NCBI RefSeq assembly: GCF_015832195.1
Contig: NC_052018.1
Coordinates: 113,369,966 to 113,433,965 of the forward strand
Reading direction: 5' to 3'
DNA from: Motacilla alba alba
Lineage: Eukaryota; Chordata; Aves; Passeriformes; Motacillidae
DNA: 64,000 nucleotides
In this document: piece by piece, positions 50,276 to 63,500 of the stretch
How positions within the stretch are numbered: position 1 is the first letter of the stretch
Layout of the letters: each line of letters starts with the position of its first letter
Position numbers and translations under genes: made by a program
The notes under the pieces: model-generated
What the model was told of the DNA's origin: nothing
Database searches by the model: none
Seen by the model: only the letters and a program-made list of their open reading frames with translations

Positions 50276-52800
50276 AGATGGTTGGATTCTTCTTTGTCCC
50301 CAGCACAAACCCTAAAGTCACTCGGCGAAGGATTTCTTGTCTAATAACACCACGGGGAATTCACTGAGAGGTTAATTCATCCTTATTACCTCACATCAGG
50401 TAAATACTAGTTTAATCAATTTACAGACTTCAGTATTGATAAAAAAAAAAAAAAAGTAGGATGAGGGTTAAAGACCCTTGAATTTCGCTCTGCATCAGGA
50501 GCTGTTCTGAGAAACTTAGCCCTGCCCTATCTACTGCTGCTTACGTCCCCACATTTAGATCAGGCATCTATTTTCCATCAGCAACTCAGGGAAGGGGCTA
50601 CCTCTCACAGGGTCTTGCCCAGACCCTGTGCAGAGCTCTGGGGAAAAACCCAGGGGGGGATTATTCTCTAATCCCTGCTGGATGCAATTTCCAAATTAGT
50701 TAAGACAAAAGCTGCCTTTCTGCAGAGATAAACGCTGTGGCAAGCGAGCAGGGATGGACCCAGACTGCTGCATATTCCAACAGGCTTCATTTTCTCCCGA
50801 GCTCCGCTGTTCCCATCACCTGCTGCAAAACAGATTGTTAAACCACACACAGACTGCTCTGCCTCTGCTGCATGTGCTGAGACCGGTTGAGAGGAGAGAA
50901 AAAACCCCATTAGGCAGGCGCCCGGCTGAAGAGGCAGATCTGCTTCAAGCCTGGCCTCCGCTGCCTCTCAGCATCCTCCTGGACAATCTCCATGGCTCAG
51001 TGCTGCTCCGCAGGGCCCAGAGGGAAATGCTTCCCTAAAGCACCTGCCAGAGAGCTGAAAATTGCCAGCAGGCTATTCCCGTGCCACCTCACTTGGTCAC
51101 GGTAGGGAGGCAATGCAGCCCTGTGGATAACACACCGACTCAGAAATCCAGCCCCTTGTTTCTCCGCTGCATCTCTAGGAACGAGCGCTCCCTTCCTCGA
51201 GGCTTGAATTTCCACCTCTGCAAAGCGAGAGCATCTTCTCCCCGTAAAGCAGCATGAGAGCTGTTGGTAACAAGATTTATGATTATTGAGGAGTTATTTA
51301 GTACAGCTTTTCGATCCTGCTCCATTGATTTTGCTTCACAGACTCGGTGGCTCCTGCCGCTATTACGGTGAGCTCACAGCGGCCCTCCGGTACCTCCTGG
51401 CCGTGGTGTTTGTGCAGGAGGATCCTGGCCCTCAGAGAGCCATGCTCACCATGGTCACCAGGGGACTTACAGTCCAAATTAGAGCTTGGATCTAACCTTG
51501 TTTCTTTCTTTTTGTATTACCCCCTTGGACGGGGTGCTTGCAGCAAGCATAAACCGCTACCATCAGGGTCATGTTTAACTCATGTGATGCTTACGAGGGT
51601 GAAACAGCTTTCTCTGATAAGCCCTGTGAAAAGTAAACGGTGAATGTAGATCCTAAAGTGGGTTACTCCTCATCAGTCCTGCTGCTTTCTCTGTCTTGGC
51701 CAGTTCAACACCCCTTGTGAGCTCTGCTGCCCTGTGCTGTCCTGCTCTGCAGTCCCAGGGAAGTGATGGGTGATGCAGTGGACGGTTCCTCTGAGCTGAT
51801 GCATATTTTAATCCATAATGAGTCATTTTAAACAACTGTGCTGCAGGGCAAAGGGAGATTCCTTGTCCGGGTCATGGTGTTTCAGTGCAGGTGAGGAGGT
51901 GGGTTAATAGCAGGTAAATGCACCTTCTGCCTCCCAGACTGTCCTAGGCTGCATTATTTGGAAGCAATTTTCCTTCAGTCAAATCTATACTGTTTGGCTC
52001 AGTGGGACTAACAACGAATAATTTTAAAAAATTAAAAAGCTAGCCAGTGTGGCAGAAACAGACTGCCTGATCATCCTTTGAGTGTGGATGTGTCTGAGCA
52101 CACGAGGGACCAAGAGCCTGAGTCACTGAAGGGGAAGGTCTCAGGAAGCCCACATCAACATCAAATCATTCAGCAGCGCTTCTGCTTTGTTTATGCAGTT
52201 GTCATTTAGCCACAGTCACAAAACCAAGTCTCCCTTCAAGCAGCTGAGCTGCCAGTGTGTGGTCCACAATGAAACAGCACAAAGTCAGGTTGAGTGCTGC
52301 CTGTGCTTTGCCTCCCTGGTCCCCCATATCTGAATTAAACCGGGTAGGTTGAAGGCAATGCTGCAGGATTTTTCCAGTTCCTAATCCTAGCAGAGACAGC
52401 AAGCCGCCCCCAAACAGATCATCCTACCCTACCATTGCTTTGAAATCAAAACCAAGCAGGAGGCCAGTACTCCATTCTAGACCCACAAGTCAGATTTTCA
52501 TTCAAACACTTTTGTTTTACTCCAAATCCCATTCGAAAAGCCACACTGGACAGACAGCGTCTGCAGACAAGAGACATGAAAACGCCTTTGCCATGAGGGG
52601 AGGCTGTGGCCATTGGAGCCTCTCCACAGCACCTCTGGGCCCTTTGCTGTTCAGGATGCAAATAAGCGTCCTGAACTGCACTGACAGATTTGGATTTTCA
52701 CTTACTTGGAGAAGGTGGCCAGTCCTTAATAAGGTAATGAAAGGTCCTCTTTAATAAACCAGCACGAGACATTTAATGTCTCCCGGCTAGTGGCCAGCGT
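50276..52800. other. Noncoding interval between two CpG islands
   Basis: No supported gene is seen. An A-tract lies at 50,441-50,455. The region is a candidate for conserved regulatory DNA, but this needs cross-species alignment. Confidence 0.45.
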
Positions 52801-52829
52801 AACCGAAGTTCAGCTGCACACGCTGCCCG

Positions 52830-53165
52830 AGGAGCATCCATTTTACCCAACGCCTATTGAGCAGCGGGTGAGAGCAGTGGGCTGCTGCGGGCTCCTCCCG
52901 AGCGCTCGCTGCCGCAGAGCTCGGCCGGCTGCGCTGTGCCGGCGCTCGGGGAGCGCTTCCCGGCCGCCGTGTGCGCAGCGAGGGAGCCCCGCAGCCCCGC
53001 GCTGCCGTCCCGTACTGCGGCAGCGCCCGGCGCTCGCAGCGAGCCCATCGCCGCCCCAGCCGCGCTCCTCCTCCTCGTTAATTAGCCGCTGCGCTAATTA
53101 ACGTGCCACAGGGCCGGCGGCAGCACACCTCATTGCCCGCCAGCCCGGTGCGCAGGGGCCGGGGC
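52830..53165. promoter_or_regulatory. Second unassigned CpG island
   Basis: About 330 bp of very GC- and CpG-rich sequence with no TATA box. On its 3' side is a perfect inverted pair of TAATTA-containing arms, listed separately. It looks like an unmethylated promoter or developmental enhancer island. No coding exon can be tied to it, and the strand is unknown. Confidence 0.5.
53077..53102. promoter_or_regulatory. Palindromic pair of TAATTA homeodomain-type sites
   Basis: The arms GTTAATTAG (53,077-53,085) and CTAATTAAC (53,094-53,102) are perfect reverse complements separated by the 8-bp CCGCTGCG. Each contains TAATTA, the core of many homeodomain sites. AT-rich arms inside a GC-rich island stand out strongly. 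Confidence 0.5.
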
Positions 53166-56100
53166 AGCTGTGAGGCTGGAGCTGCTTGCTCTATTGACCT
53201 CCGGATCTTTTTGCCTCCCTACAGCAGCAGCTTTCTGCCTGCGCCTCTCTAACGCTCTCTGTCACAGCCCCGGGCACCACAACAACTTTGATTTCTTAAA
53301 GACAGACACAAACTGTATTTGTGCTGAATTATTTTTACCCATAGATAATCACAGATGTGAAGACAGTGCAAGGAGTGGGAGTGTTTTAACAAAACCAACC
53401 TGGCACACCTCAGCCCCAGCATTTCAAGATGCCTATGAATAATCCGGAGATTTCAGGTCAACCAAAAGGCTGTTAAATTGTATCCATGAGGATCTCTTTC
53501 TGAATTTCTAGTGTAGCCGGATAGCAAAAGCACAGTGGCCTCTCCCCTGCTGTCAATTTTGCTGGAAAACAGTCTCTCAGCTTCCGCTACCTGCTGTCAT
53601 CCTTCTTTTGGCTTTGCTTTATCCCCCATGCCCTCTGCCTCATCACAACAACTGAAATCTGTGTGGCCTGCCTTGTTTCACCTCTTTGCTGCATCTCTCC
53701 AAGCCTGCACCTCATCCTGGCTGCCCCTTCCCGGATGGGCACCACGCTGCTTTCCTCCTCTGCTCTAAGTGGTGTTTCTGCTCCATCATTTCCAGCTCCA
53801 TGTGCTTCTCCCTCTTGCATCTGCCCCCCCTCTCCACAGTTATCTTCTTTTTTTGGCCCTCCCTTCACTAAAACAGGCAGTATTCCTGCACTGGAGGAAG
53901 CGCTCAGCGCAGTCCTTGGGCACGGTTTTGAATTCCCATTGCTCACACAGTCTCCTTCAGTTACCCAAAAGGGAGCTCAGCAGATAAATTTTCAGCTGCC
54001 AGAGAGCAAAAGTCCTCAGGAGGATTCTCTATTTCTGTCGAGAGCTTCTCCATTGCGACAACCACATACCCAGATCATGTATCCTAATATTTTTCCATGG
54101 GAAAAGACAAGTCAGCCAGAGCCTTGTGACTTTCAAAAAGCAATCGCTTATTATCTCACTGTTGCAACCAGGAATGCCTCGAGGAAACTTGTACTTCTGA
54201 ATGCATCCAGGGCACCCACAAAGATTTCTTGCTGGCAGGATTAAAATCTGCACTTGCGCTGCCAAAATGCAAATGGCACTGTGAGCCAGCTGAGAGCACC
54301 CTGGTAGTTCCAGCCCTTGAAATACTCCAGGTGTGTGACTGACTGGGGTCACTTCGTGCGTTGGGTTCACAGCTGTGGATCAGAGCAGCAGGACGTGCCT
54401 GGAGCGCGTGTCAACACCAGCCTACGCACGTTTAGCAGGGGCTGCTGGCACACGGGAGGAAGCAGGTTTGACAATTGCCACCAGGCTGTATTTCTGAAAA
54501 GCCAAACACCACATACAGCATTTCCTTGGGGAGATTAGGAGCTCTGATCCTTACAGCGCCACAAGGCACAGGGAGCAGCAAAACCACCCATCACAGCTGG
54601 TGTAAGGTGCCGCTCTGACCCGCAGCTCTTCTTTGCCAGCTCTGGGTTTGACCATGCTCTGCAGACATGAGGGAGCACAGTGCTCCAAGGCCAAAACATC
54701 AGCACAGAGTGAAATGATCATGGCTTCCTGCTTCCAAGGAAGCTCAAGACTCCCCCCATGGAAGGGGTGGTGGCTCCCAAAGCTCTGTGATCTGCAGGAC
54801 CAGACCAGCTCCATTCAGGCTGGTTAGATTTGGCCCCTCCTGCTCTCACTTGCTGCAGTTGCCAGGATTTGTCTCCGCTTTGTGCCCAGCACGAGAGGAC
54901 GAGGACACAGCTCTGGGAGCTGAAGTCACCCCTGCGGCCAGCACGGTGCTGGTGCCAGGCTGGAGTGGGGTGGCAGAACTTGGCAAGCCATGAGAGCACA
55001 GTAGGTTTAGCTGGAGATTGCAACCCTCCCTTGCAGTGGAAGGGTATGTGCCATGAGCAGTTTCCAGAGCCCCGGATCCCCACTCTCCCACTCGGACACC
55101 CTCTCCAGCACGTGCAGTGAGGTGAATGCTACCACAGGGCAAGGTGCGCCTCTGCCACCACCCCCGTATGCCTGAGCTTCACCTCCCTTTAGGCAAGGTG
55201 TGATCCCAAGGATGACAAGGATAGCAGACATCTCCAAACTGCCTGGGTTGGATCAGGCTCTGCTTGCCCAACCACATACCATGAAAAGGTACTGAGAAAA
55301 TCCCTTCTCAAGATTGGCTGCAAACCGCCATATGCATCATCTACATTTACATATACGTGTAAAAGCTTATATATATGTAAACTATATTTACATACAAACA
55401 TATGTTAAAGCCTTTGGTAGGGTTGAATGATCCCTACAGGCTGAGCTATTTGAATTTCTCAGGGAAAGACTTAGGCTGCGCTAGAGATGTTAAGCTTAAG
55501 ATATTTAAATTAAAAAAAATTAATATTTTTCAATAGTTCTTAAGGCCTAAATCAGGTTAGAGGGATTTAGAAGTTAGATCAATATCTCATCACATGGAAT
55601 ATAAAATTGGCTTTTTTTATAACTGCCTACAATAATGATTTGAAAAGGAAAGAAAATCCTACCATTTTAGCAGACTTCTCCAAGTCCACAGGAGACACAG
55701 CGTGCCACCCTTCTAGCTTCCAAGAGCATCCCAAGGCATTACTGCAGAAAACAGATGTATTTTTATGGTAATCGTTTTAACACCTTTGACATTGTTTTGT
55801 AACTACCTTGGATCCCAATATGCTTCACAAAGCTGCAGAGAGGAGTGAGGGCTGACGAGTCTAAATTTAAGGAGCAGGAAACCTGACTCACTGCTGGCAG
55901 TGCCAGGGGCTCCCTGCAGGAGCGGGTAAATCACCCGGGGTGGTGTCTGCAGCACTCAGCCTCGCCCTGGAGCCCTTCTCCCCTCAGCCATTAGCTTCAG
56001 GAGTCATTTCCAGGGAGCAGGAGAGGATGAGAAAGCTGGCAGCATCCCTGAATGTCTCACCACCTGCCGCAGTGTGTCCTCACCCACCTTCCATCGCCAC

Positions 56101-59100
56101 ACAGGGAAGGGTGATCTGGCCTGTGGTGCCAGGCTGACCAAAGATCAGTTGACAACGTTGTGTGGCCAGGCCAAACCTAAACTTAGAGCTTTGCTTTCGG
56201 CAACCAGTTCTAAATAATAGTGAAAATTAACCCTTCAAAGCAGGCAAATAGCCTTTTCAACCAATTAAAAACCTGGGGGTGTTTTTAGTTTCTGCTCCAA
56301 GCATTCTAGATTTCTAATGGTAAACCAGAAAAGGGGAGAGTATCTAGAGATACCTGGGTTTGGATAAAAAGTTGTATTTAGTTTCCAGAGATCCAGGTGT
56401 TGTTTAGTAGCCTCTGAAAATGTGTTACTGTTGAAAATGGAAACATTCTGATGATCATTTTTAAAAGAACATGAGAAACGTGGAGATGCCTTTCCTCTGG
56501 CCCTGCCCTCACCTGGGACAATCCTTGACTGCCTGGGACCACGAGAGCTATGGAGCATCACCCTACAAGCAGCCACCAGAGCCTCTGGGCCGATGCATGT
56601 CAATTCAAACTCCATGCTCATGAAACCCACATGTCGTGGTGACCCTTTCTTTCCTGTGCTGCGAGCAGCAATCAGAGAGGCCTTTCTGGAGGGAGGAAAC
56701 TGTGGTGAGTGAGGATAACATGTGCAGGGTGATGCTGCTGCTGAGATTTCTGCACTGTGACTTCTGCCACAGCCAGAGCCAGCAGAGCTCCTTGGAGACA
56801 GACTCCTCCAAAGCCATCTGCTTGTGAGGGTGATACCTCACACACCTCGGAGGGAACAAGCAGAAACCCAGCACAGCTCTCCTGCCCCCCTGGCTGCCAA
56901 CCCAGAGCCTAGAAGGGCTGAGCCCAGCCAAGGAATTAAATATCATGCTGGAAGACCAAAGCTCTCCCTCCCCTGAAAGAGAAGGTAAATATCTCTAGCA
57001 TTTACAGTACCAAAGTTAGATTGGAGGAGGCTCCCCCGGAGACACTGATTCAAAGGAAAGTGTTGCTGGGGTTTTGGCTAGCACGTGGATTTAGTCCCAG
57101 CTGCAAAGCCATGTCCTGAGGACAGGAGGGTCTGGGACAGCCAGGGTCACACAGCCCCCCCAGCTGACTGGCTGAGGAGCAGCAGAGCATTAGAAAGAGC
57201 TGGAGGGGAAAATAAGAGAAGGATAAAAATAAAAATACTCAAACTCCATCTTGTCATTAATATATATTAAAAAATATTCAACCACCATTTTGTGCTTAAC
57301 AAAACAGGACCAGGTTACAATTTGGGGGTGCACCCTCGCTCCATCAACCTCACCACTTTCCTGCTGCCAAATCCCTGACATGCTGGAAGAGCCCTGAGGC
57401 ATGGGCCCTCACCAGCCCAGAGCAGGGATTTCCTTGGGAACATCAGCTTTGCTCCAGAAACAGGGTGATGGCTGCTGTGCATTCACACTTCCTTGCTGTC
57501 AGGGAGCCAGGTCTGTCCCACAGCTTGGCTGAGCATTGGAGCTGCATGCAGGAATAATCTGAGGCTGAAATGATGCTGCTGGTAACAGTGAGGAAAAGCA
57601 ACAATTTTGCCCTCACTAGCTACATCCCCAGTCTTCTGCTACCCTGTTTTGCTGTTGCTCCAGGCCCTGCGATGATTTAAACCCCTGTAGGCTACCATGG
57701 AGCTGCAGGCACTGAGCATCAGATCAGTTTTTCCCAGGGTGCTCCTGACTCAGTCTCAGGATGCAGCACCAGGCAGCAGAAGCTGCCTTCCCTAGGAACC
57801 TTCTCCTCAACGACGCAATTCCTGAATCCCTTCAAATAATCAAACTTCAGGAGGAAAGCAAGAAAGGAGTGCCTGTGGGATTCACTTGTTTCTGGGGAAA
57901 TCCAAGGCAGCAAGGCACAGCAAGCCAAATCCCCTTCCTGCTAGCACGGAATTCTGCTCCGCACGCAGAGCGCTTCCCACGGCACGGCTCGTCCCCGGTG
58001 GCTCCCGGGAGCAGCTGAGGCTGTGCAGCCTGTCCTGAGACACAGACAGCTCCCTGTGACACAGAAAGCACCCGCCCTCCCCAATGCCTCAGCAGTCTCT
58101 TTCACCCCTTACAATGTAGCTGAATGTTTTCAGCTGCCTGTCTCACTGCAGTCCTCTGAAATCCTCTGTCTGCAGATCTCGACAGCTCCATCCTCCTCTA
58201 GGGCAGGGACTGCCTGCTGTTGCCAGCACTGTATCTGCACTCTCTGGAGTTTCAGCCCTGGAAGAAGCTCAGGACCGTCTGAACCAGGGGACTTCTCCCA
58301 CCAAGACCTGGGAGCAGCAGCCTCAGACTCTGATAGTGTCCCCAGTTCCCAGCGTTGGAGCAGAGAGCAATCCCTTCTCCATGCTCTTGTGCCCTGGAGT
58401 GCTGGCTGCAGGAGAAGGGCTGCAGGGGTGGTGGTGAAGCAGCACGGCAGGGGGAGGCCCTCGGGGCAGTCACCAGAACGGCATTCCCACCAGTGTGGGC
58501 AGAGAAAGAAAGGGAAAATACCTTGCTGGAACCCAGGGTGTAGCCAGGGTACACCCACAACACCTATTTTCATTCTGATGTACAAAGACTTCCTAGATTT
58601 AGAGCTTCTTGACCCATTTCACTCCTTGGACCCACTCCAGAGCTTTCAGCCTGTCTTTGAGAGATGGAGTCCAGCTCAACCCATCTCCAATATCCCTCAT
58701 TTTTGAGGGCTTCTAATCATGTCCCAGTTCATCCTACATTGGGTGGAAAGCAATGGTTCCCTTGACAAACACATGCACCCCCACCCCCAGCTCTGCCTTC
58801 CCCTGCTGCCCCTCAGCACACCGGTCAGCAAAGGAGCCCTGGGAGTTCCCGTCTGGTGTGGAAGCATTCGTGTCTCATTTTGCTGCAGAACAGAGTGTAG
58901 GTTCTTTCTCATTGCCAACCACCCCCTCAGCCTTCCCGAGGGGGTCCTCCTGTCCCCGGAGCCTGCTCCGTGCAGTGAACCCTCAGACACCAGCAGCAGC
59001 CTGAGCATTTGTCATTAATAACATGATTTCCTGGGGATGGGAGAGGGAAGGTAACCCAGACCACCAAACACTGCTCTGAAATGATGAATCAGAACAACAG

Positions 59101-60465
59101 GCACTCATTAAACATCTCAGTTCTCACTGTAACAGCCTCCTTTAAATCAAAAAGCATCTCTTAGAGACTAAACCTGGCCTTCCTCTCCATCCACGGAGAG
59201 CCAAGGAGCCATACAAGTACTGACCAGGGCTGGATTCAGAGAAACTGAAAAATTTGTCTTGGAAGTTGCCCCTTTTAAGGGCTTCGGTTGTATTTTAGCC
59301 TGACCACCAAGACTTGCAGCAGTCTCTGCACCTGAGCTCCTTTGCATGTGCCTCGGGCAGATGGAGATGCTGAGGGGACAGAAGCTGCAGCAAGAGCAGA
59401 ACTGCTGCACTGCTTGAACAGCATCTAACTTCCAATAACTCACCAAAACCAGCCCAGCCGCCACTAAAGCCATTCATTTCCCTTGCTCTGCCATGAGTAT
59501 AACAGGGAATAGCTGCATTGGATGTTCTGTAACTGCTCCCAGCCGGAATGCCCACTTTCCAAATTCCAGCCCAGAGAGAGCTTCCACTGCTGAGTAACAA
59601 ACCCTGAAACTGGACAGCGAGGCTTGGGACTGCAGCAGAAACAATGGCACTGCCTCCACTCACAGCCAGCAGGGCCAGAGCTCAGAAACACCTTCAAGGT
59701 GACAGTACACGAGAAGGCTGGAAATCATTCACAATTTTAACAGAGCTGGACACAGAACATTCACTTACAGGTAGTAATGAAGGAAAGTACCTACACTTGT
59801 GGGAAGTTCTTGGCAGAAAAGCTGTGAAGAGCTCAGCAACGTGAAAAACTCACTGGAGAGAAAGAAACTCTGCCTGGCTCAGGCACAATCCACATTCCTG
59901 GGCCTGCGGCCCCTCACTCAGCTGATATAAAGGATGTCCATGGTCAGTGAGGTCAGATCCCTTGTGGCCACACCAGAGCTCAGACTTACAACCCAGCAAA
60001 GCTAAAGTACAAAAGAAGAGAAGGCCACAGCTGCCCAAGTGTTTTCACAAATACCATTAACTTTGTTCAGCTTCTGACTAAGCTATCAATACGTGTGACC
60101 AGTAACATTTGTTTTTTCTGTTCCATGTAAAGCAGCAAAAATGCATCTCCAGCCATTTCCAGCGCATGAAGAAACTGGAGGGGCTGGAGACCGAATGGCT
60201 GCTGCTAATTTATTACAGCCAAGTGAACAGCATCCCAGTCTGCCATTGCATTTGCAGGCTGATGGGAGAAAAGGAAAATAGAGGGGCTGACGAGGGTTAG
60301 CACACATTTCCTCACTGGTGCTGCCAGGCATTCTGACCCATGCAAACCTCCCTCAGCACACAAACGTGTGACCCACACGTGCTGAGAGGCGCTGGCACCT
60401 CCCTGCCTCTGAGGAGACATTGGGAAAGATCACATTTCCTTTTTGTGACTTAACAGGTTCCTTGC
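53166..60465. other. Intergenic or intronic DNA without recognised genes
   Basis: Several long open frames exist (for example 53,663-54,244 and 58,023-58,706), but their translations are low-complexity or unrelated to known families and lack splice context. An AT-rich alternating stretch lies at about 55,340-55,405. No repeat family is identified. Confidence 0.45.
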
Positions 60466-60472
60466 ATTTCTT

Positions 60473-60540
60473 TGCAGCTGCAACAGCAGCAGCCTTCAGC
60501 AGCAGCACAGCAGCCTTCAGCAGCAGCACAGCAGCCTCGG
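60473..60540 (+). repeat. CAG-rich 21-bp tandem repeat
   Basis: A CAG-rich block in which the 21-bp unit CAGCCTTCAGCAGCAGCACAG is repeated about 2.5 times. It follows a pyrimidine-rich TTTCTTTGCAG that would make a good splice acceptor, and reads as Gln/Ala-rich (QQPSAAA repeated) in one frame. No homologous protein or matching donor is recognised, so it is listed as a repeat and not an exon. Confidence 0.6.
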
Positions 60541-63500
60541 GGCCCAGTCCAAATCTATGATTTCCTTCAGAATTTTCCATGGCAATGCTTCCTGCTGTCA
60601 GTTTGTGTCTGCATCCCCATCGTGATGTGCTGGGCAGGAGTAGGGCTGGGGCAATGTTTCCAGCCGCCCTTGGCTTCCCAAGGAGCTCTGAGACTGCTTA
60701 TTTCAGTGCGGCTTCAATGTTTCTCTCCTGTTTGGAGTCTCGGTACATGATGCTCTACTTTGGGTAATTAATTTTTAAAGAAGCTGTGTATATTAATGCA
60801 AATTCTATTAGCGATGCCTCTTGGCAGCCTGGGTATTAAATACAATGCCAGTAGCATGACAACACTTGACAGTCTCCACCGTGGTAAATTACATATATTA
60901 TTCTTTTATGCCACTTTTAATGCTTTTAAGACACATCCTTAAAATAAACTGGAATTGTTAGTATGCTTACACTAAAGCACAAAAATATTCCTTCCTAATT
61001 TAGCCAAGCGTATGTTCCTATTAGAGCTGAAGATGCCAGATAAAGGCTGGCACACACCATGTGTGGTGTGAAGTGCTGGAGCTGGGCTGCCTTCAGAGGC
61101 AGTGCAGAGGCTCTGTTCCTTTGGAGCCACGACTTGATATTCCACCCTGGATGATTAACATCAAGGGACAACCACAGCACTTGACAGCAAGCCCAACTGC
61201 TCTGCAAAACTGTTTGGTGATGGAAATTCATACATCTCTGCTTGTGTGCTGGCCACTAGAGAGGGACAGAGGAAGATGCTTTGCAAGTGCAAATCCCTGC
61301 TTGGAGGAGTTTATAATGCACAGTACAGTGGCAGCACTGTGTTGGATTCAGCCCTTCCATGAGGAAGGAGAAAATTCTGCTGACAGGTTATATTCCACAG
61401 CAAATAAATTGTGCTGACTGCTCACAAGCGAGCAGGAGTTGGACACAGGAAGGGCACTGTGCGGGATCCAAGCAAAGCTAGATCTTGCACAGCACACACG
61501 ACAGAGAGAAGAGAAAACTAAACAGGGCCACCATGTAAGGGCCTGACAGTTCACTGCTCTACCAGTCTATAAAGCAAAGTAAAGCTAAGCTAAGGGTCTC
61601 AGCCCCGTGTGGCCTTTAAATGCAATGCCACAAAACAGGACAGATGGATTTCTAGTTCTCTCTGTTTTTTTCTTAAAGCAGCACACAGAAGTCATGGAAG
61701 CAGTTCAGCTCTCAGAAGCTGGGATGCAGCAGAAGCACGACTGCACAAATAACCTGAACTCAACATGGTAACAAAACCTGGAGCTGACCAGTCACACTCT
61801 GGTCTCAGTCACAGCTTCACTTCACAGTGCAGGAGGGGTAACGTGGCAGGAGCTGATGTTCTGCTCTAGCTAACACTGTTTTCCATCTCCCCCCTCTGCC
61901 TCCATAACCTCAGCTTCCTTCAAGTGAAAGGGACACGGAATGCACTGATAAGGTCAGGCTGCTCTCTGCCTCGAGGCATTCACCACTGCTCAGCTGAGTT
62001 CACCTGGCTAGCTGCACGAAGGGAAAAGGTGCTGGCTGCCAAAACCCAGCCCAAAGGCACCCGGTGCCCTCCTGGCAATGACTTGTGACTGGATAGCATT
62101 TGCCTGTGTCAGGAGCCAGCAAGGTGAAATAGGTCAGATTGGTTTTGTGGCCAAGCCCTGCTACAGATGGGACCTTGTGGAGATGTGGCTGCCTGCAGAC
62201 ACCTTGGGCTCTGCACGTGGTGTTTTCCTTCCCTTTGTCAGCTGGGACAAGTCATGTCTGCAAACTGCACGATGCAGCAGGCAGTGCATGCACACTGTGC
62301 TGCAGGGGGACTGACCTCGCTGCAGGGAGGCTGCACATTCTCCAGCCCCTTCCTCAGGAGAAAGTAAAACAAAACACACACTTTGACACGTAATGAGGCA
62401 GCAACACCGATGCCCTTCTTCACTGATGGCTCCCAGAAGACGAGCACCAAGAGGCCTTGTCACTGTCTGGTGGAAAACACCATTGAAGATTCCCAGTATT
62501 CCTTAAAGTCTGCCAGTGCCTCCTCTTGTGTGGGCCGTGGAAGAGGCACTGAACATCTCTTGGAGTAAACCTAACACAGCACCACCAGTGCTGCAGTGCT
62601 GCTGGGAGAGGGCCCTGGCCTCAGGCAGCTGCCTGTGCTCCCCTTGAGGAGTCTTTTCAGACTCTTATCTCCATCAGCTAAAGGCTCAAAGCAGCTGGGA
62701 GATAGATAGTGGTCACTGAGGAAAGGATGAGGAGGATGCAAGGGAGCCATCCATCACTTAGGCCTCTGGAGCAGCTCTCCCAGTTTCCCTAAGCCTCAGG
62801 TCCCAGTTCTGTAAATGCAGATGTTTTGTTCAAGGTCAAAAGCCTCGTTCAGCCCCACACAGCTTTCCTCACATCCTTCCTCACCCGTGCCTTTGTTCCT
62901 GCAGGAAACAGACGGGAGTGAGCAGGGGAAAAAGCATTGGCACAGCTCTGCCTTGGGCTACCATATGCTGCTCTGAATCGCCTCTTGTCCTCTGAGCAGC
63001 CAGTGCCTGCTCCCTCCCCTGTCTCACAAGCCGATGAACATACCCATCCTGTCCTCAGTTTGCAGATTGAAAACCCAGCCCCCTGGCCCTTCCCTCACCC
63101 CGCTGGCACAGACCACATTTCTCTTCCCCACTCACTGAGCTTTGGTTGGTGGTGACGAGAGGCTTTGGCAAAACATCCTCTTCCAAAGCACAGAGCACAT
63201 ATGAGAGATCAGTGGCAATCATCCCACCCATAATGTCAGAATCTAAAGAGAGATTGAATCCTATGATATTTGAAGACCTCACAAGAACACGTTTCCTTTT
63301 TTAAATTTGACTTTGGGATTTCCTGTAACAGAAATAGCGATCTTCAAATTATCCTTTCCTGTTGGAAGGAAAGTTTTGCTGTACAAAACATATAGCAATG
63401 CCTCAAAGCAGTTCTTACCTCCTAGGAACAAAAGGTCACCACAAGAAAAAGTGCAGGAAGCAGAACTTGCACATCGCAAGGATCAAATGTAGGTCAACCC

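Noticed and set aside
53663..54244. 193-codon open frame
   Set aside because: Ser/Pro/Leu-rich translation with no family, domain or splice evidence; probably chance.
58023..58706. 227-codon open frame, the longest in the distal region
   Set aside because: It does not begin with ATG, has no homology and has no exon borders. Several other frames overlap it on the - strand.
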